From CAZPKH01 sp964407165 (GTDB lineage Bacteria > Bacteroidota > Bacteroidia > Bacteroidales > Muribaculaceae), in contig CAYOUJ010000057.1 of assembly GCA_964407165.1 (NCBI GenBank), positions 1 to 14,595 on the forward strand: a stretch of DNA of 14,595 nucleotides. The letters are read 5' to 3'. Of this stretch, positions 8,905-14,595 are shown piece by piece. Below the pieces are notes generated by a model. The model did no database searches and was not told the origin of the DNA. It saw only the letters and a list, made by a program, of their open reading frames with translations. The position numbers and the translations under genes are program-made. How positions within the stretch are numbered: the first letter of the stretch is position 1; each line of letters opens with the position of its first letter.

Positions 8905-9003
8905 AGTGATTAGTTATGAGTGATTAGTTATGAATGATGAGTTATGAGCGATGAGTGACCTGCCCAGTGGCAGCTAATCACTAATCACTCATTACTAATC
9001 ACT
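8905..9003. terminator. Heptamer-built hairpin between cyclophilin and M16 genes
   Basis: Bases 8906-8947 form six 7-bp units alternating GTGATTA and GTTATGA types. Bases 8974-9001 form four units of the complementary CTAATCA/CTCATTA type. Arms 8905-8928 and 8980-9003 pair at 23 of 24 positions. Inside the loop is a small GC hairpin, CTGCC (8960-8964) with GGCAG (8969-8973). The right arm abuts the cyclophilin stop codon (9004-9006). It probably ends or attenuates the cyclophilin transcript before the M16 gene. Confidence 0.7.
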
Positions 9004-9816
9004 TTATTTTACCACTTTCATGGAGATAATGCGGACATCCTCGAGGGGGCGGTCGGCGGCGTTTGTGGGCACCTTCTGGATGGCGTCGACCACCTCCATG
9101 CCGCTCACCACCTCGCCGAAGACAGTATAGGTGCCGTCGAGGTGAGGCGTTCCGCCCACGGTGGTATATGCCTCGCGCTGCTCGTCGGTGAACCGGATGG
9201 GATTGAGCGCGTACTCAGCCTCGGTCTCGGCCACGAGCCGCTTCTGCAGCGCCTCGAGGCCTTCGGTGTCATTGGCATCGCTGAGGGCGCGAATCTCGTC
9301 GACATGCTCGCGGGCCTTGCGACGGAGAATGTCCTCCATCTGCTGCTGTGCCATGCCATACTCCATTTGGTCGAGTTGGGCAGGGGTGAAGGTGCGACCG
9401 GTGACTATGTAGAACTGTGCACCGGAGCTGCGGCGCTCGGGGTTGACATTGTCGCCTTGGCGAGCCGCAGCCACGGCCCCGCGCTTGTGGAACAGCTCGG
9501 GGTAGACAAACTCGGCCGGAACGGTATAGTTGGCGTCCCCCTCCCCTACCTCCTCGCCGGGCTGCGCGCGGCGCGTGGTGGAGTCGCCGGTCTGTATCAT
9601 GAAGTCGTTGATGACGCGGTGAAAGAGCACACCATTATAATACCCTTCGCCGACTAGCTTGACAAAATTGTCGCGGTGGAGGGGGGTCTTGGCGAACAGG
9701 CGCAGGCGGACGTCGCCCATGGTGGTTTGCATGTCGACGAGCACGTCGCCGTCAGCCTGTGCCGAAGCGTTCATAGCCACAGTAAGCAGTAAGATAAGAT
9801 ATAATAATTTCTTCAT
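9004..9816 (-). CDS. Secreted cyclophilin-type peptidyl-prolyl isomerase with insert
   Basis: The 270-residue protein has a signal peptide (MKKLLYLILLLTVAMNASAQ, cleavage near A19-Q20) and should catalyse cis-trans proline isomerisation in the periplasm. Core motifs are FHRVINDFMIQTGD (65-78, with catalytic R67), GAVAAAR (113-119), SSGAQFYIV (130-138) and HLDGTYTVFGEV (225-236). Between SSGAQFYIV and HLDGTYTVFG lies an insert of about 75 residues (roughly 145-218), charged and mostly helical, where a minimal cyclophilin has only a short loop. The insert starts with a Q/M/E-rich helix. It is the second gene after the 125-residue gene, 46 bases downstream of it, with no promoter seen between, so the two are probably cotranscribed. 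Confidence 0.93.
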   Translation of the reverse strand: MKKLLYLILLLTVAMNASAQADGDVLVDMQTTMGDVRLRLFAKTPLHRDNFVKLVGEGYYNGVLFHRVINDFMIQTGDSTTRRAQPGEEVGEGDANYTVPAEFVYPELFHKRGAVAAARQGDNVNPERRSSGAQFYIVTGRTFTPAQLDQMEYGMAQQQMEDILRRKAREHVDEIRALSDANDTEGLEALQKRLVAETEAEYALNPIRFTDEQREAYTTVGGTPHLDGTYTVFGEVVSGMEVVDAIQKVPTNAADRPLEDVRIISMKVVK

Positions 9817-9862
9817 TGCAATGGGTCGGTGAATCCAAGGCTTTCCTTAAATTCCTTATTCC

Positions 9863-10240
9863 TTATATAGATGATGAGGGATGTAGCCGCTTGTAGATGC
9901 GGCGGAAGTTGTTGTCGGCGGCAGAGAGCTGGTCGGCGCGTGCCTGATAGTCGGCGCCCCAGAGGGCCGGCAGCAGGTCGCCGATGTAGCGACGCTCGCG
10001 GTCACGGTCGATGGCCACGGCCACCATGCGGTCGATGGCGGCGCGGAACGCCTCGCGGTCGATGGCGCCGAGATAGCGGGCGGCACTGACCAGGAACTGG
10101 CCGGTAGTGTCAACGGCTATCATATTGTCCACAAGGTCGGTTATGCACCCTTCGCACTCGCCTATATGGTTGGCGATGTATTCGTATGTGAGCAGGCCAT
10201 CGGGGTCGCGGCTGAGCTGTCGGCGTAAATCTTCATTCAT
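9863..10240 (-). CDS. Unrecognised 125-residue cytosolic protein
   Basis: I do not recognise a named domain. The product is soluble, mainly helical and strongly charged, with no signal peptide or membrane segment. It contains ECEGC (residues 28-32 region), a TGQFLVSAARYL helix, a repeated RE/DRE pattern (DREAFRAAIDRMVAVAIDRDRERRYIG) and a conserved-looking end (NNFRRIYKRLHP). The start at 10240 (MNEDLRRQ) is chosen over one at 10303 because a strong promoter-like pair lies between 10271 and 10303, so the upstream codon would not be transcribed. It is the first gene of a likely two-gene unit with the secreted cyclophilin and is divergent from the Fur-family gene. From memory, similar proteins of unknown function occur in other Bacteroidales. 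Confidence 0.75.
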   Translation of the reverse strand: MNEDLRRQLSRDPDGLLTYEYIANHIGECEGCITDLVDNMIAVDTTGQFLVSAARYLGAIDREAFRAAIDRMVAVAIDRDRERRYIGDLLPALWGADYQARADQLSAADNNFRRIYKRLHPSSSI

Positions 10241-10270
10241 CTTATATAGTAGGTATAAGTTTTCGAGGCA

Positions 10271-10303
10271 CAAACATAGCAAAAAATTTTGACATAGAGC
10301 CAA
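10271..10303 (-). promoter_or_regulatory. Promoter of the 125-residue gene and cyclophilin
   Basis: On the minus strand TTGG (10303-10300) is followed after 21 bases by TATGTTTG (10278-10271), a full match to TAnnTTTG with acceptable spacing. Transcription would start near 10266, about 25 bases before the ATG at 10240. It lies back to back with the promoter of the Fur-family gene, 30 bases apart. Confidence 0.7.
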
Positions 10304-10333
10304 TGCGGCAAGAAAAAATTTGTGGGCGTGGTG

Positions 10334-10364
10334 TTGGTTGGTTTGGGGAAATTGTCTACCTTTG
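10334..10364 (+). promoter_or_regulatory. Promoter of the Fur-family gene
   Basis: TTGG (10334-10337) is followed after 19 bases by TACCTTTG (10357-10364), the same -7 element as at lepA. Transcription should start about 3-7 bases after 10364, essentially on the GTG at 10370. Confidence 0.65.
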
Positions 10365-10369
10365 TCGGC

Positions 10370-10837
10370 GTGAACGAGTCAGAAGTAATCGTCGCAGCCA
10401 CCGAGGCGTTTCGCAAATACCTGCAGCGCACTCGCCGACGTCTCACGCCCGAGCGCGAGGCGGTTCTCACGGCCATCTTCGGCGCCAAGGGACAGCTGAC
10501 GGCCGATGGGCTGCGCGAGGCCCTTGGCTCGGGCCCGATGATCATCAGCCGCGCGACAGTGTATAACACGCTGTCGCTTCTGACCGACAGTGGCCTGGCA
10601 CGGCGCATACAGCTCGACGACATGGCACCGCGCTACGAGGCCGTGCGCGGGCGCGCCAAGACGGCGAGCATCCATCTGGTGTGCCGCAGCTGCGGGAAGG
10701 TGCGCCGCATCGACGACACGGAGATAGAGCGCATGGTTAGGGCCAAGCGCTTCGACGCATTCACCACGCAGCTCTACGAGGTGAACATCTACGGCACCTG
10801 CTCGCGCTGCCAGCGGCGCCTCAAAAGCAAAAAGTGA
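10370..10837 (+). CDS. Fur-family transcriptional regulator, atypical sensor site
   Basis: The product of about 155 residues has a winged-helix N-terminus with the recognition helix SRATVYNTLSLL (60-71, numbering from GTG 10370) and a dimerisation domain with two CxxC pairs, CRSC (105-108) and CSRC (144-147), the structural zinc site. The usual histidine-rich approach to the first pair (HHxHHLxC) is reduced to SIHLVC, and H102 is the only histidine in the chain, so the normal regulatory metal site is missing. In-frame GTG codons farther upstream, including 10322, lie before the promoter pair (10334-10364), and no ATG precedes the winged helix, so GTG 10370 is the best start and would make a nearly leaderless mRNA. 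It is divergent from the 125-residue gene and upstream of purA. Metal-sensing role is doubtful. Confidence 0.85.
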   Translation: MNESEVIVAATEAFRKYLQRTRRRLTPEREAVLTAIFGAKGQLTADGLREALGSGPMIISRATVYNTLSLLTDSGLARRIQLDDMAPRYEAVRGRAKTASIHLVCRSCGKVRRIDDTEIERMVRAKRFDAFTTQLYEVNIYGTCSRCQRRLKSKK

Positions 10838-10906
10838 CTGATCAACTCATCAACCGACCAACTGAGTAACTGAGTCTTTAGCCGATTGCCCGATTAGCCG
10901 GTTAAA
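10836..10906 (+). terminator. Two weak hairpins between the Fur-family gene and purA
   Basis: GACT..ACTCA (10836-10849) pairs imperfectly (10 of 14) with TGAGT..AGTC (10863-10876). TTTAGCCG (10877-10884) pairs with CGGTTAAA (10899-10906) with one G-U. CCGATT-type units repeat every 8 bases between 10881 and 10902. No T run follows, so termination is uncertain and purA may be read from the upstream promoter; I see no TAnnTTTG element in the 98-base gap. Confidence 0.3.
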
Positions 10907-10935
10907 GCATCAACCAAAGAATACCGAATACAGAC

Positions 10936-12207
10936 ATGACAAAGACAGACGTGCTCCTCGGCCTGCAATGGGGCGACGAGGGAAAAGGAAAAGTAGTGGA
11001 TGTGCTAACCCCGCGCTACGACATAGTGGCGCGCTTCCAGGGAGGCCCTAACGCGGGCCACACGCTGGAGTTTGAGGGACACAAGCATGTGCTGCGCTCC
11101 ATACCCTCGGGCGTGTTCCAGAAGGGCCAGATCAACGTCATCGGCAACGGCGTGGTGCTCGACCCGGTGCTCTTCCGCAAGGAGGCGGAGGAACTGATGG
11201 CCACCGGAGTGAACCTCCGCGAGGTGCTCCGGCTGTCGAAGCGCATCAACCTGATACTGCCAACCCACCGCTTGCTCGACGCCGCCAACGAGCGCGCCAA
11301 GGGCGGCTCGAAGATCGGCACCACCGGCAAGGGCATCGGCCCGACATACACCGACAAGATCAGCCGCAACGGCCTGCGCCTGGGCGAGATATTCCTCGAC
11401 TTCGATGCCAAGTATGCCGCCGCGCGCGACCGTCACCTCTCCATGCTCCGCGCCCTGGGCGAGAACCCCGACATCACGGAGATGGAGCGCGAGTGGCTCG
11501 ACGCCATCGACTACATGCGCACGTTCAAGGTGATCGACACCGAATACTTCATCAACGGCGCCCTGCGCGAGGGCAAGACCGTGCTGTGCGAGGGCGCCCA
11601 GGGCACACTGCTCGACGTGGACTTCGGCTCATACCCCTTCGTCACCTCCTCCAACACCGTCTGCGCCGGCGCATGCTCAGGCCTCGGCGTCGCCCCCAAC
11701 AAGATCGGCGAGGTATACGGCATCTTCAAGGCCTACTGCACCCGCGTGGGCAACGGTCCCTTCCCCACCGAGCTTTTTGACGACGACGGCCGCACCATCC
11801 GCGACCGCGGCCATGAGTACGGCGCCGTCACCGGCCGCGAGCGCCGCTGCGGGTGGATCGACCTGGTGGCCCTGCGCTACGCCATCATGATCAACGGCGT
11901 CACACAGCTTATAATGATGAAGAGTGACGTGCTCGACACTTTCCCCACTATCCGCGCCTGCGTCGCCTACGAGATGCCCGACGGCGAGCGCACCGACATC
12001 TTCCCCTTCTCGGTGCAGGAGGAGGAGGCCGTCAAGCCGGTCTATGTCGACATCCCCGGCTGGCAGGCCGACCTTACGCAGGCCACCTCCGAGGAGCAGT
12101 TTCCCCAGGCTTTCCGCGACTACATCGCCTTCCTGGAGAAGGAGCTGGCCACGCCCATCACCATAGTCTCCGTCGGCCCCGACCGCTCGCAGACCATTGT
12201 CCGCTAA
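10936..12207 (+). CDS. purA: Adenylosuccinate synthetase
   Basis: The 423-residue cytosolic enzyme joins IMP and aspartate using GTP, the first committed step to AMP. The P-loop-like GDEGKGK is at residues 13-19, with catalytic D14, and GGPNAGHT (36-43) carries the catalytic H42. Other signatures are TTGKGIGPTYTDK, GAQGTLLDVDFGSYPFVTSS, GNGPFPTEL and TGRERRCGW, all in family order; length is normal. It lies 98 bases after the Fur-family gene, with no clear promoter of its own, and its stop is followed at once by the heptamer-rich spacer. With hpt and adk it forms the purine part of this region. Codon use matches its neighbours. Confidence 0.98.
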   Translation: MTKTDVLLGLQWGDEGKGKVVDVLTPRYDIVARFQGGPNAGHTLEFEGHKHVLRSIPSGVFQKGQINVIGNGVVLDPVLFRKEAEELMATGVNLREVLRLSKRINLILPTHRLLDAANERAKGGSKIGTTGKGIGPTYTDKISRNGLRLGEIFLDFDAKYAAARDRHLSMLRALGENPDITEMEREWLDAIDYMRTFKVIDTEYFINGALREGKTVLCEGAQGTLLDVDFGSYPFVTSSNTVCAGACSGLGVAPNKIGEVYGIFKAYCTRVGNGPFPTELFDDDGRTIRDRGHEYGAVTGRERRCGWIDLVALRYAIMINGVTQLIMMKSDVLDTFPTIRACVAYEMPDGERTDIFPFSVQEEEAVKPVYVDIPGWQADLTQATSEEQFPQAFRDYIAFLEKELATPITIVSVGPDRSQTIVR

Positions 12208-12214
12208 TTTTAAT

Positions 12215-12345
12215 TTATAACTTATAACTTATAACTTGTAGTTTATTGGAAAATTAGGAGCCGCGCCTCTATCTATATTCCCATCAACTATAAACTATAA
12301 GCTTTTGAGATATAAGTTATAAGTTATAAGTTATAAGATATAAGT
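12215..12345. repeat. TTATAAC / TATAAGT heptamer blocks in the purA-DUF1015 spacer
   Basis: TTATAAC occurs three times in tandem at 12215-12235 and decays through TTGTAGT and TTATTGG to 12249. AACTATA occurs twice at 12287-12300. TATAAGT occurs at 12311-12331 (three exact copies), then TATAAGA and TATAAGT to 12345. The left block is the reverse complement of the right one, so a long AT-rich stem can form across about 75 bases that include a GC-rich patch (CCGCGCCTC). A weak promoter-like pair, TTGG 12246-12249 and TATCTATA 12270-12277 with 20 bases between, lies in the loop; if real, the right block sits in the 5' leader of the next gene. Confidence 0.75.
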
Positions 12346-12375
12346 TAACCTAACACCCAAAACACTCTGACTACC

Positions 12376-13620
12376 ATGGCTAAAGTAAAACCGTTCAAGG
12401 GCATACGCCCCCCGCGCGAGCTGGTCACCCAGGTGTCGTCGCGCCCCTACGACGTGCTCAACTCAGAGGAGGCACGCGCCGAGGCCAAGGGCAACCCCTG
12501 CTCGCTCTACCACATCATCAAGCCCGAAATCGACTTCGCCCCCGGCACCGACGAGCACTCACCCGCCGTCTACGACAAGGCCGTCGACAACTTCCGCCTC
12601 TTCCGCCGTAACGGCTGGCTGGTGCAGGACGAGAAGGAGCACTACTACATCTACGCCCAGACCATGGACGGCCGCACCCAGTACGGCTTCGTCGTCGCCG
12701 CCAACGTCGACGACTACATGCAGGGCCGCATCAAGAAGCACGAGCTCACGCGCCGCGACAAGGAGGAGGACCGCATGAAGCACGTGCGCGTGCAGAACGC
12801 CAACATCGAGCCGGTTTTCTTCGCCTTCCACGACGACGCCGTGCTACAGGGCATCATCGACCGCGTCACCCGCGAGGAGCCGGAGTATGACTTCACCTCC
12901 GCCGAGGGCTTCGGACACCACTTCTGGGTGATCAGCGACGACGACACCATCCGCACCATCACCGAGGAGTTCGCCAAGATACCCTACCTCTACATCGCCG
13001 ACGGCCACCACCGCACCGCCGCCGCCGCCCTGGTGGGCAACGAGAAGGCCAAGGCCAACCCCAACCACCGCGGCAACGAGGAATACAACTACTTCCTGGC
13101 CGTGGCATTCCCTGCCTCGCACCTCAAGGTGATAGACTACAACCGCGTGGTGCGCGACCTCAACGGGCTTACCCCCGAGCAGTTACTTGACAAGCTCGGC
13201 GACAACTTCACCGTCGAGCCCAAGGGCACCGAGATCTACCACCCGCAGCGGCTGCACAACTTCTCACTCTACCTCGACGGGCTGTGGTACTCCCTGACGG
13301 CCAAGGAGGGGACTTACAACGACGCAGACCCCATCGGCGTGCTCGACGTAACCGTCAGCTCCGACCTCATACTCCGCGACATCCTCGGCATCCACGACCT
13401 GCGCACGGACAAGCGCATCGACTTCGTCGGCGGCATCCGCGGCCTCGAGGAACTCAAGCGCAGAGTCGACTCCGGCGAGATGGCCATGGCCCTGGCACTC
13501 TATCCCGTGACCATGGACCAGATCATGAACATCGCCGACACCGGCAACATCATGCCCCCCAAGACCACCTGGTTTGAGCCCAAGTTGCGCTCCGGCCTGG
13601 TGATCCACGAGCTTGTATAA
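12376..13620 (+). CDS. DUF1015 family protein (function unproven)
   Basis: The 414-residue soluble product belongs to the DUF1015 family. Family landmarks are the N-terminal KPFKGIRPP (5-13), SRPYDVLNSEE (22-32), KHELTRRDKEEDR (121-133), IADGHHRTAAAA (207-218) and the near-C-terminal MPPKTTWFEPKLRSGL (393-408). No signal peptide or membrane span is present. The DGHHR motif resembles one in ParB/sulfiredoxin-like enzymes, a superfamily that includes free-serine kinases; linking DUF1015 to that activity is inference. From memory, this family is often next to serA and serC in Bacteroidetes, but neither gene is here. It follows purA across a repeat-rich 168-base spacer and is followed by a perfect 20-bp hairpin, so it is probably a single-gene transcript. 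Confidence 0.9.
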   Translation: MAKVKPFKGIRPPRELVTQVSSRPYDVLNSEEARAEAKGNPCSLYHIIKPEIDFAPGTDEHSPAVYDKAVDNFRLFRRNGWLVQDEKEHYYIYAQTMDGRTQYGFVVAANVDDYMQGRIKKHELTRRDKEEDRMKHVRVQNANIEPVFFAFHDDAVLQGIIDRVTREEPEYDFTSAEGFGHHFWVISDDDTIRTITEEFAKIPYLYIADGHHRTAAAALVGNEKAKANPNHRGNEEYNYFLAVAFPASHLKVIDYNRVVRDLNGLTPEQLLDKLGDNFTVEPKGTEIYHPQRLHNFSLYLDGLWYSLTAKEGTYNDADPIGVLDVTVSSDLILRDILGIHDLRTDKRIDFVGGIRGLEELKRRVDSGEMAMALALYPVTMDQIMNIADTGNIMPPKTTWFEPKLRSGLVIHELV

Positions 13621-13631
13621 ACCCCAAAAAC

Positions 13632-13675
13632 TTAGTCGATGGATAATCGATTATTATCGATTATCCATCGACTAA
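13632..13675 (+). terminator. Perfect 20-bp TCGAT-rich hairpin
   Basis: Bases 13632-13651 and 13656-13675 are exact reverse complements around the loop TATT. The stem is AT-rich and contains repeated ATCGAT. It begins 12 bases after the DUF1015 stop and ends 10 bases before the next start codon, so it is likely the DUF1015 terminator, though it could also mask the next gene's translation start in a read-through transcript. Confidence 0.75.
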
Positions 13676-13684
13676 ATTACTGTG

Positions 13685-14242
13685 ATGGAGGAGATTACCA
13701 CCGAGCGCTTCCGCGTGCCCCGCAGGGTGTACGAGCGGTATGTGGCCACCCGCTGGACGGCCCGGCGCTGGTGGATAATCGTAGTGCCCATACTCGCCGC
13801 CGGCCTGGCCTCGGCCGTGACCGCCGACGTCCGTTGGCTGCTGGTGGCGCTCATCTACCTCTTCATCGTCAGCCCCGGCATAGTCTCCATCGCATACTTC
13901 AAATATCTGCTCACCCCCGAGGCGCGGCTCAACGCCCTCGACAAGCAGCTCATCATCTGCCCGGGCCACAGCATCGACATCATCTACTCGATGCCCAAGG
14001 AGGAGGAGGACGACGAGCGCGAGCCGTGGGTTGAAATCGACCCGCCGGGCACCGAGACATACGACAACGATGCATGGCTGCCCCCCGACGAGACCATCAC
14101 GTGGGAGCACGTGCAGTCGGTGACCATTTCCGGCTCAAACTATGTCTTCAACCTCCGTAGCGCCCGCTGGCCGCGCTTCATCATAGTCCCCCGCTCTGTT
14201 CTCTCCGACCCCCTCCCCTTCGATATATTGTCAAAAAGATAA
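13685..14242 (+). CDS. Two-helix inner-membrane protein, YcxB-like
   Basis: The 185-residue product has two membrane helices at about 29-47 (WWIIVVPILAAGLASAVTA) and 51-72 (WLLVALIYLFIVSPGIVSIAYF), separated by a very short turn, then a soluble domain. The soluble part contains an acidic patch (KEEEDDERE) and a strand-rich end (ITWEHVQSVTISGSNYVFNL, then WPRFIIVPRSVLSD) that resembles the YcxB-like family, where similar two-helix proteins carry a small beta domain. Function is unknown in that family. ATG 13685 is preferred to the GTG directly before it at 13682. The likely orientation is both termini inside. No promoter is seen in the 64-base gap, which is mostly the hairpin. Confidence 0.8.
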   Translation: MEEITTERFRVPRRVYERYVATRWTARRWWIIVVPILAAGLASAVTADVRWLLVALIYLFIVSPGIVSIAYFKYLLTPEARLNALDKQLIICPGHSIDIIYSMPKEEEDDEREPWVEIDPPGTETYDNDAWLPPDETITWEHVQSVTISGSNYVFNLRSARWPRFIIVPRSVLSDPLPFDILSKR

Positions 14243-14275
14243 TCGATGGTTATGATAACTATCGATAACCATCGA
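14243..14275. terminator. Hairpin after the YcxB-like gene
   Basis: TCGATGGTTAT (14243-14253) pairs exactly with ATAACCATCGA (14265-14275), and GATA/TATC inside the loop extends the stem with one bulge. It begins directly after the stop codon (14240-14242). Converging genes flank it. Confidence 0.6.
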
Positions 14276-14279
14276 GTGA

Positions 14280-14309
14280 CAATCGATAGATCTCGAAGGC
14301 TATCGATTG
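14280..14309. terminator. Second TCGAT-rich hairpin, serving the minus-strand gene
   Basis: CAATCGATAG (14280-14289) pairs exactly with CTATCGATTG (14300-14309) around a 10-base loop. It lies 13 bases beyond the stop of the minus-strand gene at the right edge. With the hairpin at 14243-14275 it gives one hairpin per converging gene. Confidence 0.6.
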
Positions 14310-14322
14310 ATTGTGGAGATGG

Positions 14323-14595
14323 CTATTTGCGGTAGCGGCGGTAGCAGAGGCGGTTGTTGGGAAAGTCGAGGAGGACGCCCTGTGCGGCAAACTGGAATGG
14401 GTTGACGGCGTAGGTGTCGTCGTCATCGTCGTAGTAGCAGACACTGGAGGCGCCCGAGCGGTTGCCGATGCGCACCCACTCGGCGCGTGAGAGCGTGGTG
14501 GGGATAATGCGTCCCTGAGCGCTGACTATGTTGTGGCGCTCGAGGGTGCTGTGCGAGTAGATGCTGTCGGCCGACGGCATCTTGATCTGCACTAG
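14323..14595 (-). CDS. 3' end of an unrecognised gene, cut by the window edge
   Basis: The reading frame is open to the last base of the window, so only the final 91 codons are seen and the true start is outside. The visible part has a run of five aspartates (YYDDDDDTYAVNPF) and ends GVLLDFPNNRLCYRRYRK. The ending, a strand of the form VLLDFPNNRLCYR close to the C-terminus, faintly resembles the last strand of retropepsin-like aspartic peptidases found in Bacteroidetes, but no catalytic DTG is in view and this is a guess. No membrane segment is visible. It converges with the YcxB-like gene across two hairpins. Confidence 0.65.
   Translation of the reverse strand, partial: LVQIKMPSADSIYSHSTLERHNIVSAQGRIIPTTLSRAEWVRIGNRSGASSVCYYDDDDDTYAVNPFQFAAQGVLLDFPNNRLCYRRYRK

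Noticed and set aside
8905..9003. Insertion-sequence remnant or attachment site
   Set aside because: The inverted arms are explained by heptamer units and no transposase, integrase fragment or target duplication is seen.
10877..10906. Purine riboswitch upstream of purA
   Set aside because: Only one short weak hairpin is present and none of the conserved purine-aptamer core is visible.
12246..12277. Firm promoter for the DUF1015 gene
   Set aside because: Spacing is right but TATCTATA departs from TAnnTTTG at two positions, so it is only mentioned within the repeat entry.

Overview
The window looks like chromosomal DNA of a GC-rich member of the Bacteroidales, most likely a gut Muribaculaceae-like organism. 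This rests on three observations. Several genes belong to families typical of that group (DUF4831, the DUF1015 protein, cyclophilins with a long insert). Start codons have no Shine-Dalgarno motif. Recognisable promoters have the Bacteroidetes form, TTG about 19-22 bases before TAnnTTTG. The genus-level placement is inference. About nine tenths of the window is coding, and every gene-free gap is shorter than 200 bases. I see no rRNA, tRNA, CRISPR array, insertion sequence or phage gene.

Layout from left to right: a small secreted YbjN-like protein (+) meets lepA (-) head-on across a palindrome and a perfect 24-bp hairpin. A CpsB-type PHP phosphatase, adk and hpt follow, all on the minus strand. 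The hpt gene is divergent from the bifunctional NAD(P)H-hydrate repair gene (nnr), which is followed 15 bases later by a secreted DUF4831 gene. An M16 metallopeptidase, a secreted cyclophilin and an unrecognised 125-residue gene come next on the minus strand. The unrecognised gene is divergent from a Fur-family regulator. Then, on the plus strand, come purA, a DUF1015 protein and a two-helix membrane protein (YcxB-like). The 3' end of an unrecognised minus-strand gene runs off the right edge.

Most genes are core housekeeping. Three act in purine metabolism: hpt salvages hypoxanthine and guanine to IMP and GMP, purA takes IMP towards AMP, and adk interconverts adenine nucleotides. The nnr product repairs damaged NAD(P)H, LepA acts on ribosomes, and the cyclophilin works in the cell envelope.

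The most unusual material is between the genes. Many spacers are built from degenerate 7-bp units whose sequence differs from spacer to spacer, often arranged as two opposed blocks that can fold into a hairpin. A second set of spacers carries TCGAT-rich inverted repeats. The Fur-family protein is also odd: it keeps four structural-zinc cysteines but has one histidine in the whole chain, and its only plausible GTG start lies almost on the predicted transcription start. No clearly new multi-gene system is visible.
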